Shown here in pieces: positions 25,466 through 33,272 of a stretch of DNA of 64,000 nucleotides. The notes beneath the pieces are model-generated. The model was not told where the DNA came from. It saw nothing but the letters and a program-made list of their open reading frames with translations, and did not search any database. The translations under genes were made by a program, and so were the position numbers. The DNA comes from Fibrobacter sp. UBA7003. GTDB taxonomy: Bacteria; Fibrobacterota; Fibrobacteria; Fibrobacterales; Fibrobacteraceae. Positions within the stretch are counted from its first letter, which is position 1. The number at the start of each line of letters is the position of its first letter. The DNA lies in the NCBI GenBank assembly GCA_002449765.1, contig DJXN01000015.1:310001-374000 (forward strand), read 5' to 3'.

Positions 25466-25498
25466 CCCCTCGGAGCATTCAAAACCCGTTTGGAGCGG
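25466..25498 (+). promoter_or_regulatory. Direct-repeat operator before feoA-1
   Basis: CCCCTCGGAGC and, 20 bp later, CCGTTTGGAGCGG resemble the paired boxes before 38069 and 39564; the first copy is weaker. Confidence 0.35.
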
Positions 25499-25518
25499 TT
25501 TTTTGAGCGTTTTTCGGC

Positions 25519-25524
25519 TACTTT
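25519..25524 (+). promoter_or_regulatory. TACTTT(TG) element 6 nt before feoA ATG
   Basis: TACTTTTG matches the Bacteroidetes-type -7 consensus TAnnTTTG; the ATG follows TACTTT by six bases without a Shine-Dalgarno, predicting a leaderless mRNA. Confidence 0.45.
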
Positions 25525-25530
25525 TGGCGC

Positions 25531-25782
25531 ATGAAAAATGCTGATTTTGTTGACCGTTTGAGCCTCGCCGAAATGGGCGAAAATCGTTGCGGAACTGTTG
25601 CCCAGATTGAGGGCGATTCCCGCTTTATTTCAAGAATCGTTTCCATCGGGCTTACGCCGGGTTCCGCCTTTACGCTCCTCAAGAACGATAAACTTTCGCC
25701 GGTGCTCGTTTTTTGCCGCGATACGGTTATCGCTGTCAACCATAAGGAAAGTTCACAGATTTTTGTCAAGGTAGAATCGTAA
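25531..25782 (+). CDS. feoA: FeoA family ferrous iron transport protein
   Basis: The 83-residue SH3-like protein: LSLAEMGENRCGTVAQIEGD, then RIVSIGLTPGSAFTLL and VLVFCRDTVIAVNHKESSQIFV, the full FeoA pattern. It is a small cytoplasmic accessory of FeoB. Two bases separate its stop from the feoB ATG. First of two FeoA/FeoB sets in the window. Confidence 0.93.
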   Translation: MKNADFVDRLSLAEMGENRCGTVAQIEGDSRFISRIVSIGLTPGSAFTLLKNDKLSPVLVFCRDTVIAVNHKESSQIFVKVES

Positions 25783-25784
25783 AG

Positions 25785-27833
25785 ATGAGCGAAATCAAGA
25801 CTATTGCTTTGCTCGGGCAACCCAATTCCGGTAAATCGACGCTTTTTAACAACTTAACGGGACTTCACCAGCGCGTGGGCAACTGGCCCGGCAAAACGGT
25901 GGAGCAGGCCGAGGGTGAATTTGTTTTTGACGGCACGACATATAAAGTAATTGACCTTCCGGGCAGTTACGGACTTTCGGCGAACTCCGAAGAAGAAGTC
26001 GTCACCCGCGACTACATTCAGAGCGGCAAGGCGGACCTCGTCTGCATCCTGGTAGATGCGTCGCAGCTGGAACGCAGCCTTTACATGCTGGCGGATTTTG
26101 TGGGCATTCGCTTGCCCGTGATGCTGGTGCTCAACATGATGGATGTGGCCGAAGCGGCAGGCAAGAAGATCGATGTGGCTGCGATTGAAAAGCGCCTTGG
26201 CGTTCCGGTGCTTGGCTTCAGTGCGGCCGAAACGGAACGTTATCCTGAATTTTTCAAGAAGATGGTTTCGGCTATCAAGACGCCTGTTTGCCTCGATAGC
26301 GGGAGCCTGCGCGAGGAACTCGTTGGCGGGGGAGAGCTTGCTGAAAAAACGGATAATCTCATTAGCCGCATCGAAGCCGCGCTCGGTGACTTTGAATATG
26401 GCGTATGCGAAAAAATTTGGATTGCGGAAAAACTCCTTGAAAAAGACAAGCTCATTTGCGGTGTCGTGAATGAAATGCTTCCGTTTGCCCATAAAAATGC
26501 GATTGACGCGATTCTCGATAGCGAAGAAGGGCGTGACGGCGGTATGCTTACTGGTGAAGCCAAGTATCGCTGGGTTTCGAAGATTGTGCGTGAATTGGCG
26601 ACGCCCAAGTCCATCGAGAAGGTCTTTAGCAAGTGGGACCGCATCGCCACGCACCACATCAAGGGCAAGTTCTTTGCGTTCGGCATTATGGTCGTCTCGC
26701 TGATTGCGTGCATGATTCTCGCTTTCCCGGGCATGGGAATCGGTTTTGGAATGCAGCCTGTATTGCAGTCGCTCGTAGAACGTGTTGGCGGCGCACTTGG
26801 CGTCTGGCCTGTGGTGATTTCGTTCATCAACTTGGTGCTTGTCGGTGGAACTTGCATCACGATTTGTATGACGAGTTTCATTTTCGCCATCATTTTCGTA
26901 TTCCGCATTCTCGAAGAAATTGGCTACATGGCGCGTTTCTCGTATGCGTTCGACAACTGGCTTTCGCGCCTGGGCTTACAGGGCAAGGCGATTATGCCGC
27001 TGTTTTCCGGAATTGGCTGCACGGCGGGTGCAGTTTGCGGTACGCGCGTGCTCGATACCCGCGGTCAGCGCCTGCTTGCGCTCGTTCTGTTGTGGGCGAT
27101 TCCGTGCGGGAGCAAGGTGGCGGTGGTGCTGTTCCTGGCGTCTACTTTCTTCGGGTCGGCGGCTCCGTTGTTCGGTATTGGCTATGTGGCGTTGATTTTT
27201 GCGAGTTTCTATCTGTCTTCGCGCCTGTTTGGCAAAAAGCTTGTACCGCAGAATGAACGTGTGGGTATGATTATGGAGCTTCCGCCGTATCATAAGCCGC
27301 ATTGGAAGATGATTGCCGCGATGGTCGGGCGCAGCACCTGGGGCATTTTCAAGAAGGCCTTGAAGATGATCCTGGTGGTGGCGGCCCTTTTCTGGGCGCT
27401 CTCTTACGCAGGCGACGGGAATGTGGAAAATACGCTCCTTTACAAAATTGGCAATGCGATTGAGCCGGTGACGATGTTCTTTGGCATGCGCTGGGAACTT
27501 TTCGTTTCTTATCTGGGCGGTATGTTCAGTAAGGAAGCTTCGCTTGGCATTATGAGCACGCTCTTCAACCACACCGGCGAGGCGTTCTCTCTTGTGACCC
27601 GCGTGGCTGCAAGCGAAAACTTGGGCGAGGCTCTTGCAAGTACCATCAGCAAGCCCGAAGCGCTCGCGTTCCTGTTTGCGTCGATGTTCAACGTTCCCTG
27701 CGTACTGGCGATGGGCACCACCTATCGCGAGGCAGGCTCGTTCAAGTGGCTAGCCACCATCATGGGGTATTATTTGGCGATTTCTCTTGGACTCGCCTTT
27801 ATCGGCTACCACATCGGATTGCTGATTTTTTAA
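25785..27833 (+). CDS. feoB: Ferrous iron transport protein B
   Basis: 682 residues. The N-terminal G domain has GQPNSGKS (G1), the VGNWPGKTVE switch, DLPGSYGL (G3) and LNMMD (G4). After a helical GDI-like region come two Gate motifs: GIGCTAGAVCGTRVLD in the first and FNVPCVLAMGTTYRE in the second, each with the expected Cys, within about eight transmembrane helices. It transports Fe(II) (possibly other divalent metals) across the inner membrane. Shorter than and clearly distinct from the second FeoB at 58373. No FeoC is visible. Confidence 0.96.
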   Translation: MSEIKTIALLGQPNSGKSTLFNNLTGLHQRVGNWPGKTVEQAEGEFVFDGTTYKVIDLPGSYGLSANSEEEVVTRDYIQSGKADLVCILVDASQLERSLYMLADFVGIRLPVMLVLNMMDVAEAAGKKIDVAAIEKRLGVPVLGFSAAETERYPEFFKKMVSAIKTPVCLDSGSLREELVGGGELAEKTDNLISRIEAALGDFEYGVCEKIWIAEKLLEKDKLICGVVNEMLPFAHKNAIDAILDSEEGRDGGMLTGEAKYRWVSKIVRELATPKSIEKVFSKWDRIATHHIKGKFFAFGIMVVSLIACMILAFPGMGIGFGMQPVLQSLVERVGGALGVWPVVISFINLVLVGGTCITICMTSFIFAIIFVFRILEEIGYMARFSYAFDNWLSRLGLQGKAIMPLFSGIGCTAGAVCGTRVLDTRGQRLLALVLLWAIPCGSKVAVVLFLASTFFGSAAPLFGIGYVALIFASFYLSSRLFGKKLVPQNERVGMIMELPPYHKPHWKMIAAMVGRSTWGIFKKALKMILVVAALFWALSYAGDGNVENTLLYKIGNAIEPVTMFFGMRWELFVSYLGGMFSKEASLGIMSTLFNHTGEAFSLVTRVAASENLGEALASTISKPEALAFLFASMFNVPCVLAMGTTYREAGSFKWLATIMGYYLAISLGLAFIGYHIGLLIF

Positions 27834-27842
27834 CGGAAAATT

Positions 27843-28631
27843 TTATAGCGCGCTGTCGAGCACCATCATGAGCGTGAAGCCCACGGCAAAAAGGATGGTG
27901 CCGGCATCAAAATGCTCTCCTTCGCTGACTTCGGGGAGCATTTCTTCGATTACAACATAAATCATGGCGCCCGCCGCAAGCGAGAGCAGGTAGGGCATGA
28001 ACGGCGAGAGCGCCTCAGCCGCAAGCAGCGTGATTAACGCGCCTACGGGTTCTACGGCTCCGGAGAGCGCTCCCAAGGCGAAAGCCTTTTTGCGGGAAGC
28101 CCCTTCGGCACGGAGCGGGAGCGAAACCACCGCCCCTTCAGGGAAATTTTGAATCGCAATGCCTATGGCAAGCGCAAACGCCCCCGAAAGCGTGATGGCC
28201 ACATTCCCCGAAAGCCAGCCTGCGAAAACGATACCGACAGCCATGCCCTCGGGCAAGTTGTGCAAAGTCACCGCTAGCGTAAGCATGGTCGTGCGCTTGA
28301 GTTTTGCCTTGGGACCTTCTGGCGTGGCGCTACCCAAATGCAAGTGCGGCGTTATTTTATCCAAAATGTACAGGAACAGAATGCCCGCCCAGAAACCGAC
28401 CGTCGCCGGGATGAAAGCCAGTTTGCCCATCGATTCGCTCGCGCTGATTGCGGGCAAAAGCAGGCTCCATATAGAAGCCGCCACCATGACGCCCGCCGCA
28501 AAAGACAAAAGGCCACGTTTGAGATTTTGCCCCATCTGCTTCTTCATAAAGAAAACACATGCGGCACCGAGAACCGTCCCTAAAAACGGGATGGCTAGAC
28601 CTTGTGCAATTTGTATAACCGGCTCGTTCAT
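27843..28631 (-). CDS. ZIP family divalent metal transporter
   Basis: 262 residues with about eight helices. Helix IV carries MLTLAVTLHNLPEGMAVGI and helix V IAIQNFPEGAVVSLPL, the paired HNxPEG/QNxPEG metal-binding motifs of the ZupT/GufA type. It imports zinc, iron or manganese. The loop before helix IV is short with HLHLG. It converges with feoB (9 bases between stops). TATCTT lies 7 bases before the ATG. Confidence 0.93.
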   Translation of the reverse strand: MNEPVIQIAQGLAIPFLGTVLGAACVFFMKKQMGQNLKRGLLSFAAGVMVAASIWSLLLPAISASESMGKLAFIPATVGFWAGILFLYILDKITPHLHLGSATPEGPKAKLKRTTMLTLAVTLHNLPEGMAVGIVFAGWLSGNVAITLSGAFALAIGIAIQNFPEGAVVSLPLRAEGASRKKAFALGALSGAVEPVGALITLLAAEALSPFMPYLLSLAAGAMIYVVIEEMLPEVSEGEHFDAGTILFAVGFTLMMVLDSAL

Positions 28632-28638
28632 ACTTTGA

Positions 28639-28644
28639 AAGATA
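28639..28644 (-). promoter_or_regulatory. TATCTT element 7 nt before the ZIP gene
   Basis: GCTATCTT, seven bases, ATG at 28631 on the minus strand; no Shine-Dalgarno. Leaderless geometry. Confidence 0.45.
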
Positions 28645-28656
28645 GCATAATGCGTA

Positions 28657-29688
28657 TCAGTGTGTCGAGTTTTTCTCTAGGTCCTTAATGTCGTGGCTGT
28701 GGCTGTGCTTTGCATCGGAGAAGACATGGTTGTGCAAATGGGAATGCACAACAACGTGCGTATGGGTTATGCCGCCATGCGTGTGCGTGAAAATATGCTG
28801 ATGCATGTGCGAATGTGAGCGGACAAGCGTATCGCAGACCACGAAAATGGTTCCGGCAATCATGACCAGGAACGCCACGATGTATTGCAGCGTGATTTTT
28901 TCGTTCAGGAGCACGACAGAAAACAAGACGCCGATAAAGGGCGCAAAGGCGTAAAAGGCGCTGGTCTTTGCGGCTCCCAGGTAATGTTGCGCGCGGATGT
29001 AGGTGAAAATACTCAGGCCGTAAGCCACAAAGCCGAGCAGCAGGGCGAGCGGGATGTATTTTGCGGCGAAGTTCATTTCGCCTGTAGTAAGCGAAACGAC
29101 GATGGAACCGATTCCGGAACAGAGGCCTTTTATGGTCACAATCTGGTATGTGCTTTTGTCCGAAATTTTGCGGGTGCAGTTGTTTTCTAGCCCCCAGCAG
29201 ATGGTCGCGCCGAGAACGAAGATGGATCCGATCGAAAAGTTGAATCCATCGGCATTTTCGAACGAGAGAATGAAACTGGATAATGTTATAAATAAAATGG
29301 CAATCCACAAACGCGTAGACACCTTTTCTCTAAAGATGAACAGCGCAATCAACGTTGTCGCGACGATTTCGAAGTTCCCGAGCAGGGAGGCGTTGCTGGA
29401 TGTTCCGTACTTGACGCCGAACATGAGCAATATGGGTGCGGCGATGTCGAGCAGGACCATGCCCAGCGTGTAGGGGAAATCTTTTTTGCGGAGCCGTTCC
29501 GATTGGGACTCGCGCCGGATATGGAACAGGTAGAGAATGCCGATGCCGAGCCCCGCGCCAATATAGAGCAGTCCCGCCATGAATATAGACGAAATGTGGG
29601 CCAGCAGCATTTTGGAGCAGGGGACATTCAGTGCATAAAATGCGGCCGCCGCTATAGCATAACCAATCGCAACGACATTCTTGTCCAT
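28657..29688 (-). CDS. EamA/DMT family transporter with histidine-rich C-terminal tail
   Basis: 343 residues, ten hydrophobic segments in two EamA repeats (YAIAAAAFYALNVPCSKMLL at the start; YGTSSNASLLGNFEIVATTL in the first repeat's end). The last 55 residues form a hydrophilic tail with 16 histidines in HxH patterns (SHSHMHQH, THTHGG, THTH, HSHLHNH, HSHSH). Such tails bind Zn, Ni or Co. DMT proteins carry metabolites or drugs, but the tail and the neighbouring ZIP and Feo genes point to metal export or sensing. The ZIP gene follows 25 bases downstream. Confidence 0.85.
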   Translation of the reverse strand: MDKNVVAIGYAIAAAAFYALNVPCSKMLLAHISSIFMAGLLYIGAGLGIGILYLFHIRRESQSERLRKKDFPYTLGMVLLDIAAPILLMFGVKYGTSSNASLLGNFEIVATTLIALFIFREKVSTRLWIAILFITLSSFILSFENADGFNFSIGSIFVLGATICWGLENNCTRKISDKSTYQIVTIKGLCSGIGSIVVSLTTGEMNFAAKYIPLALLLGFVAYGLSIFTYIRAQHYLGAAKTSAFYAFAPFIGVLFSVVLLNEKITLQYIVAFLVMIAGTIFVVCDTLVRSHSHMHQHIFTHTHGGITHTHVVVHSHLHNHVFSDAKHSHSHDIKDLEKNSTH

Positions 29689-29694
29689 GATTTA

Positions 29695-29700
29695 AATGTA
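29695..29700 (-). promoter_or_regulatory. TACATT element 6 nt before the DMT gene
   Basis: TACATT, six bases, ATG at 29688 on the minus strand; no Shine-Dalgarno. Confidence 0.4.
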
Positions 29701-29703
29701 GAA

Positions 29704-32058
29704 TTAATTTGAAGATATCCCGTATGGCTTGCTCAGGTACACAAGTGCGGTGGTGAGCGTGTAGTCGGCAAGGAGTGCGGCACCGAGGCCCACGATGGAG
29801 AGCAAACCCACGTTGTGGAGGGCCCCCATGGGGCTGAAAATGAACACGAAGAACATCGCGCAAAGGATGAAAGTGGTCATGCCCATGGTCTTTCCGATTT
29901 CGCGGTAAGAGAGCAGTAACGCGTGCCTGTAACTGCCCGTGCGTTCAAAGCCGTATTTGATGTGGTTGTTCATGTGGATGGTATCGTCGACGGCGATGCC
30001 CAAAATCATTGGCATCACGATCATCGTAATCATGTCGAGCGGCATGCCCGAATAGCCCATGACGCCGCCTATCAGGAGAACCGGCGCTACGTTTGGAATC
30101 ATCCCGATAAGGCCCGCCTTGATGCTTCCGAACGCAAGAATCATCATGATGGCGATAATCACGAATGAACCGCCGAAGGAGCGCAGAAGTCCGCCGACCA
30201 GTTTGCCGTTCATTTCGGCGTAGTTCACAACTTCGCCCACCACGGAGACTTTTGCGTCGGGGAAAATGCGGGCGGCATAGGCGTTTGCCGAATCCAGGTC
30301 TTCTACGATTTTGTTGGCATCATAGCCCGAAAGTTCTATGTGGATGAACGTGGTCTTGTATTCTTCGTCCATGCGTTCAAAGAGCGCGTCGGGGTCCGAG
30401 ATTTCGTACAGGAACAGCAGTTGCGTGAGCATGTCCTGCGCGTCGGGAATCTTGTAATACTCGATGCTGTCGGCGTTCAGCGTGCGATTCATCTCTTTCA
30501 CGAGGCGCGTCACCGATTGCACGCGCGGCTTGTCGCCCGAAATTTTCGTGAGCTGGAGCGTTCCGAGTTTTTGTTCAAGTTGCTCGATGCGCTTCATATT
30601 GGCGGGATCCTTGAGCGCATCCGCGTCATCGAATTCCACCATCACGTTAAAGTCGTAAAGGCTTCCGAGCTTTCCGCTGAGCATGTCCTTGAGCCGCACC
30701 ACGAAGGGAATCTTTTCGCCCATAGTTTCGGTGTAGTCCATATTCACGTCGATACGCATCATGCCTGGAACTTGCAACAGCATAATTGCAGCCGAAATCA
30801 CTGCGACAATAACGCTGTGCCTGCACACCTTGCGCCCGAAGAATTCAAAGAGAATGTCCGCCTTGGTGGCCCCTGCGGACTTTACCTGCGTCGGGTCGGG
30901 TTCTGCGTTCTTGCCGAAGCTCATGAGAATCGGAATCAAGATGATGACATACAGATAAACCATCGTGACGATGCCCGCTGAAATCCCGCCAATCCAGCGG
31001 ATAGGGCGAATGCCTGCGAACAGGAACGAAATCAGCGATGCGACCGTGGTAATGACGGTAAAGAGGATGGGCCAGCCCGTCTCTTCGACGGCGTAAATCA
31101 CGGATTCGCGGCGGTTGCCCGTGCGCCTAAAGTGCATGCGGAATGAATTGATGTAGTGAATGGAATAGCCCACCGAAAGTGCCATGCCTAAAAGCACCGG
31201 GAGCGCGACCATGCTCTCGTCGCCGACAACGCCGAGCCACGCATTAATGCCGAGTACCGAAGCGATGCCGCCGACTGTTGCAATCGCGGGCACCACCACG
31301 CCACGCAACGACCTTACAAACAAGATAAGGCATACAAGCATCACCAGGAACCCGAAACCGATACGCATGGCGCATTCTCGCGAGATGACTTCGTTTTCTT
31401 CCATCTCGGTGTAGCTCATGCCCGTCGGGAGCATCTCGAACTTGTCGCTTTTGAATTCGTCGGAATAGATGACCTCGCGGGCAAAAGGCGCGATACTGTC
31501 CTTGCCAAAATTGACGCCGCCTTCGTATGATTTCAGCGCGAGAATAATCCAGGTTTCTTTCGCGTCGTCAGAAACGATGTTGTTCACGAGCGATTCGCGG
31601 GAAAGAATCAGTCGCTTTTTCGATTCTAGTTCCTGCGGGTTATCGGGAATGCCGCCCTCGAACGGGTCTATGACTTCGAAACCCTCGTCATTTGCGACCG
31701 GAATCGACAAATTGTGCGTCAGCGAAACGACGCGGTCGGCATACGGGACCTCGTTTTCGAGCCTACGCGAAAGCCTGTCGATTGCCTGCAACACCTCTGG
31801 CGCAAAAACGTCGTCGGCGCGGACCATCACCATGTAGCCGTCGTCGCTACCGAATTTTTCGTTGAAATGCGCCTGGTCGATTTTCACCTTATCCCAGTCA
31901 TCGAACCAGTCCTCTTCACTGCTACTCATCTGCAGATGCGGGAGCCCGAGACTCGCCAAAACCGTCACGACGGCTGTTACCAGCAGAATCAACCAGCGAA
32001 AACGAACCTGAAAACGCCCCAATCGGGCAAAAACCTTGTTGACACGAGAAACTTGCAT
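29704..32058 (-). CDS. RND/MMPL family transporter (second copy)
   Basis: 784 residues with the same architecture as the 19260 pump: first helix about 19-40, a periplasmic domain, helices near 240-400 with DESMVALPVLLGMALSVGYS, and a second set with VMPMILGIAVDDTIHMNNH near residue 705. The two are clear paralogues. GAGGAG-type Shine-Dalgarno precedes the ATG. Unlike the first copy, it has no LolA-like or barrel gene beside it; its neighbours are the DMT transporter and flavodoxin, so substrate is open. Confidence 0.92.
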   Translation of the reverse strand: MQVSRVNKVFARLGRFQVRFRWLILLVTAVVTVLASLGLPHLQMSSSEEDWFDDWDKVKIDQAHFNEKFGSDDGYMVMVRADDVFAPEVLQAIDRLSRRLENEVPYADRVVSLTHNLSIPVANDEGFEVIDPFEGGIPDNPQELESKKRLILSRESLVNNIVSDDAKETWIILALKSYEGGVNFGKDSIAPFAREVIYSDEFKSDKFEMLPTGMSYTEMEENEVISRECAMRIGFGFLVMLVCLILFVRSLRGVVVPAIATVGGIASVLGINAWLGVVGDESMVALPVLLGMALSVGYSIHYINSFRMHFRRTGNRRESVIYAVEETGWPILFTVITTVASLISFLFAGIRPIRWIGGISAGIVTMVYLYVIILIPILMSFGKNAEPDPTQVKSAGATKADILFEFFGRKVCRHSVIVAVISAAIMLLQVPGMMRIDVNMDYTETMGEKIPFVVRLKDMLSGKLGSLYDFNVMVEFDDADALKDPANMKRIEQLEQKLGTLQLTKISGDKPRVQSVTRLVKEMNRTLNADSIEYYKIPDAQDMLTQLLFLYEISDPDALFERMDEEYKTTFIHIELSGYDANKIVEDLDSANAYAARIFPDAKVSVVGEVVNYAEMNGKLVGGLLRSFGGSFVIIAIMMILAFGSIKAGLIGMIPNVAPVLLIGGVMGYSGMPLDMITMIVMPMILGIAVDDTIHMNNHIKYGFERTGSYRHALLLSYREIGKTMGMTTFILCAMFFVFIFSPMGALHNVGLLSIVGLGAALLADYTLTTALVYLSKPYGISSN

Positions 32059-32073
32059 TGTATAACTCCTCTA

Positions 32074-32106
32074 AAAGCCCCAACGGAGTGTGATTCCGTC
32101 AGGGCT
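32074..32106 (-). terminator. Hairpin after flavodoxin
   Basis: AGCCC/GGGCT and ACGGA/TCCGT form a two-part stem with a 2x2 internal loop, followed by TTTT on the minus strand. A terminator or attenuator between flavodoxin and the RND gene. Confidence 0.5.
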
Positions 32107-32144
32107 GCTTCAATCCAAAACACTATAAGAAAGAAATGTTCTTT

Positions 32145-32573
32145 TTAGGCGGTGGCGAGCGCCTTGCCGAGATCCTGGCAGGCGGCCTTGCCGGCGTCAT
32201 CGGGGGCGTTCTCGATGGCGAGCGGGTCTGCCACAAGTACGAGCCCGGCGGCTTCCGCGTCGGCCTTCCACGGGTTCATCCATTCGCCACCACCCCAGCC
32301 GTAAGAGCCGAACAGGGCGACTTTCTTGCCGTTGAGAGCGGGTTTGACGGCTTCGTAGAAGGGCTGGAATTCGGAATCTTCCAGTTCTTCGGCTCCCATA
32401 GCAGGGCATCCGAGAGCATAGCGGGCGTATTCGCCCAGCTGGCCCTGCGAAAAGTCCGAGACGCTGAACACGTCGGCTTCGGCGCCGGCGGCCTTTGCAC
32501 CTTCGGCGACGTATTTTGCCATCAGTTCAGTGTTGCCGGTTCCGCTCCAGTAAATGACTGCGATTTTTTCCAT
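32145..32573 (-). CDS. Flavodoxin
   Basis: 142 residues. The FMN phosphate loop WSGTGNTELMA is at the N-terminus, with GCPAMGAEELEDSEF and FGSYGWGGGEWM as the two isoalloxazine-flanking loops. It is a low-potential electron carrier that replaces ferredoxin, commonly under iron limitation. It lies downstream of the DUF3793 gene (43-base gap), which carries an iron-box-like palindrome, so iron control is plausible. Confidence 0.95.
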   Translation of the reverse strand: MEKIAVIYWSGTGNTELMAKYVAEGAKAAGAEADVFSVSDFSQGQLGEYARYALGCPAMGAEELEDSEFQPFYEAVKPALNGKKVALFGSYGWGGGEWMNPWKADAEAAGLVLVADPLAIENAPDDAGKAACQDLGKALATA

Positions 32574-32615
32574 TGTGATTCTCCTAGGTGAATTAAAGAG
32601 GTAAATGTCGTTTGA

Positions 32616-33182
32616 TTACGCTGCGTTTCGGACGGTCAGCATCGGCAGCGAGTATCCTTTTTCAAATAGTTTGTTGAAAACGTCGAAGCACTTGCGAAAG
32701 CAGGCGAACCGTTTTTCGCATTCGGTTACATCGCCGTAAACTTTCCAGTAGCCCGTATATTTGCTATTCCTGCCGCCGTTGATAATGAACCCTTTCACGT
32801 CTTCGAGGGGGTAGCCCAAGAATAGTCCGACTTCGTGCGGAAAACAGTGGCATTTGCGGATGCGCGCCGTCATGTATGCGAGTGCACAGTCGGTGCTAAA
32901 GTCTGCGTAGCCGTAGGCAGCGAGAAAATGGCGGATTTCCGGCTCGGCAATAAGCTTTTTCAGGGCGTCTTCGCGATAGACGTAGATAAAACTGCGACCG
33001 CAGCGTTCTGCGATAACGCGCACGCACACGCCGCGAGGGTTGAGTTCCTTGTTCCAGTGGGCGAGTTGTTTACACAGCGTTTCGCTGGATGAAGATTCAA
33101 GGCAGAATAAACTTCCGACCTTGAGTCCGGCGAGTGTTGGCGCGCATTGGCGAACGAGACGGTGGTCTAAAAGGCGATTCAT
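32616..33182 (-). CDS. DUF3793 family protein
   Basis: 188 residues that match DUF3793 by eye: CAPTLAGLKVGSLFCLE near the N-terminus, YVYREDALKKLI, then FPHEVGLFLGYPLEDVKGFI and KYTGYWKVYGD, and a cysteine-containing end (FACFRKCFDVFNKLFEKGYSL). Members often sit beside flavodoxin and iron transport genes in anaerobes; biochemical function is unknown. A TTAG-N6-CTAA box lies 32-45 bases upstream. Confidence 0.82.
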   Translation of the reverse strand: MNRLLDHRLVRQCAPTLAGLKVGSLFCLESSSSETLCKQLAHWNKELNPRGVCVRVIAERCGRSFIYVYREDALKKLIAEPEIRHFLAAYGYADFSTDCALAYMTARIRKCHCFPHEVGLFLGYPLEDVKGFIINGGRNSKYTGYWKVYGDVTECEKRFACFRKCFDVFNKLFEKGYSLPMLTVRNAA

Positions 33183-33213
33183 TTTTATTGCAAACTACAA
33201 ATAAATTGTAAAG

Positions 33214-33227
33214 TTAGTTTTCTCTAA
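33214..33227 (-). promoter_or_regulatory. DtxR-like box before DUF3793-flavodoxin
   Basis: TTAGTTTTCTCTAA: TTAG and CTAA half-sites separated by six bases, the geometry of the boxes before the DtxR-type gene at 57647. Confidence 0.5.
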
Positions 33228-33234
33228 CAAATAT

Positions 33235-33263
33235 ATAAAAAAGCCTTGATGTTTGTCAAGGCT
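33235..33263 (-). terminator. Intrinsic terminator of the ABC transporter pair
   Basis: AGCCTTGA / TCAAGGCT perfect 8-bp stem with a 6-nt loop followed by TTTTTTA on the minus strand. Confidence 0.85.
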
Positions 33264-33272
33264 AATTTTGTA

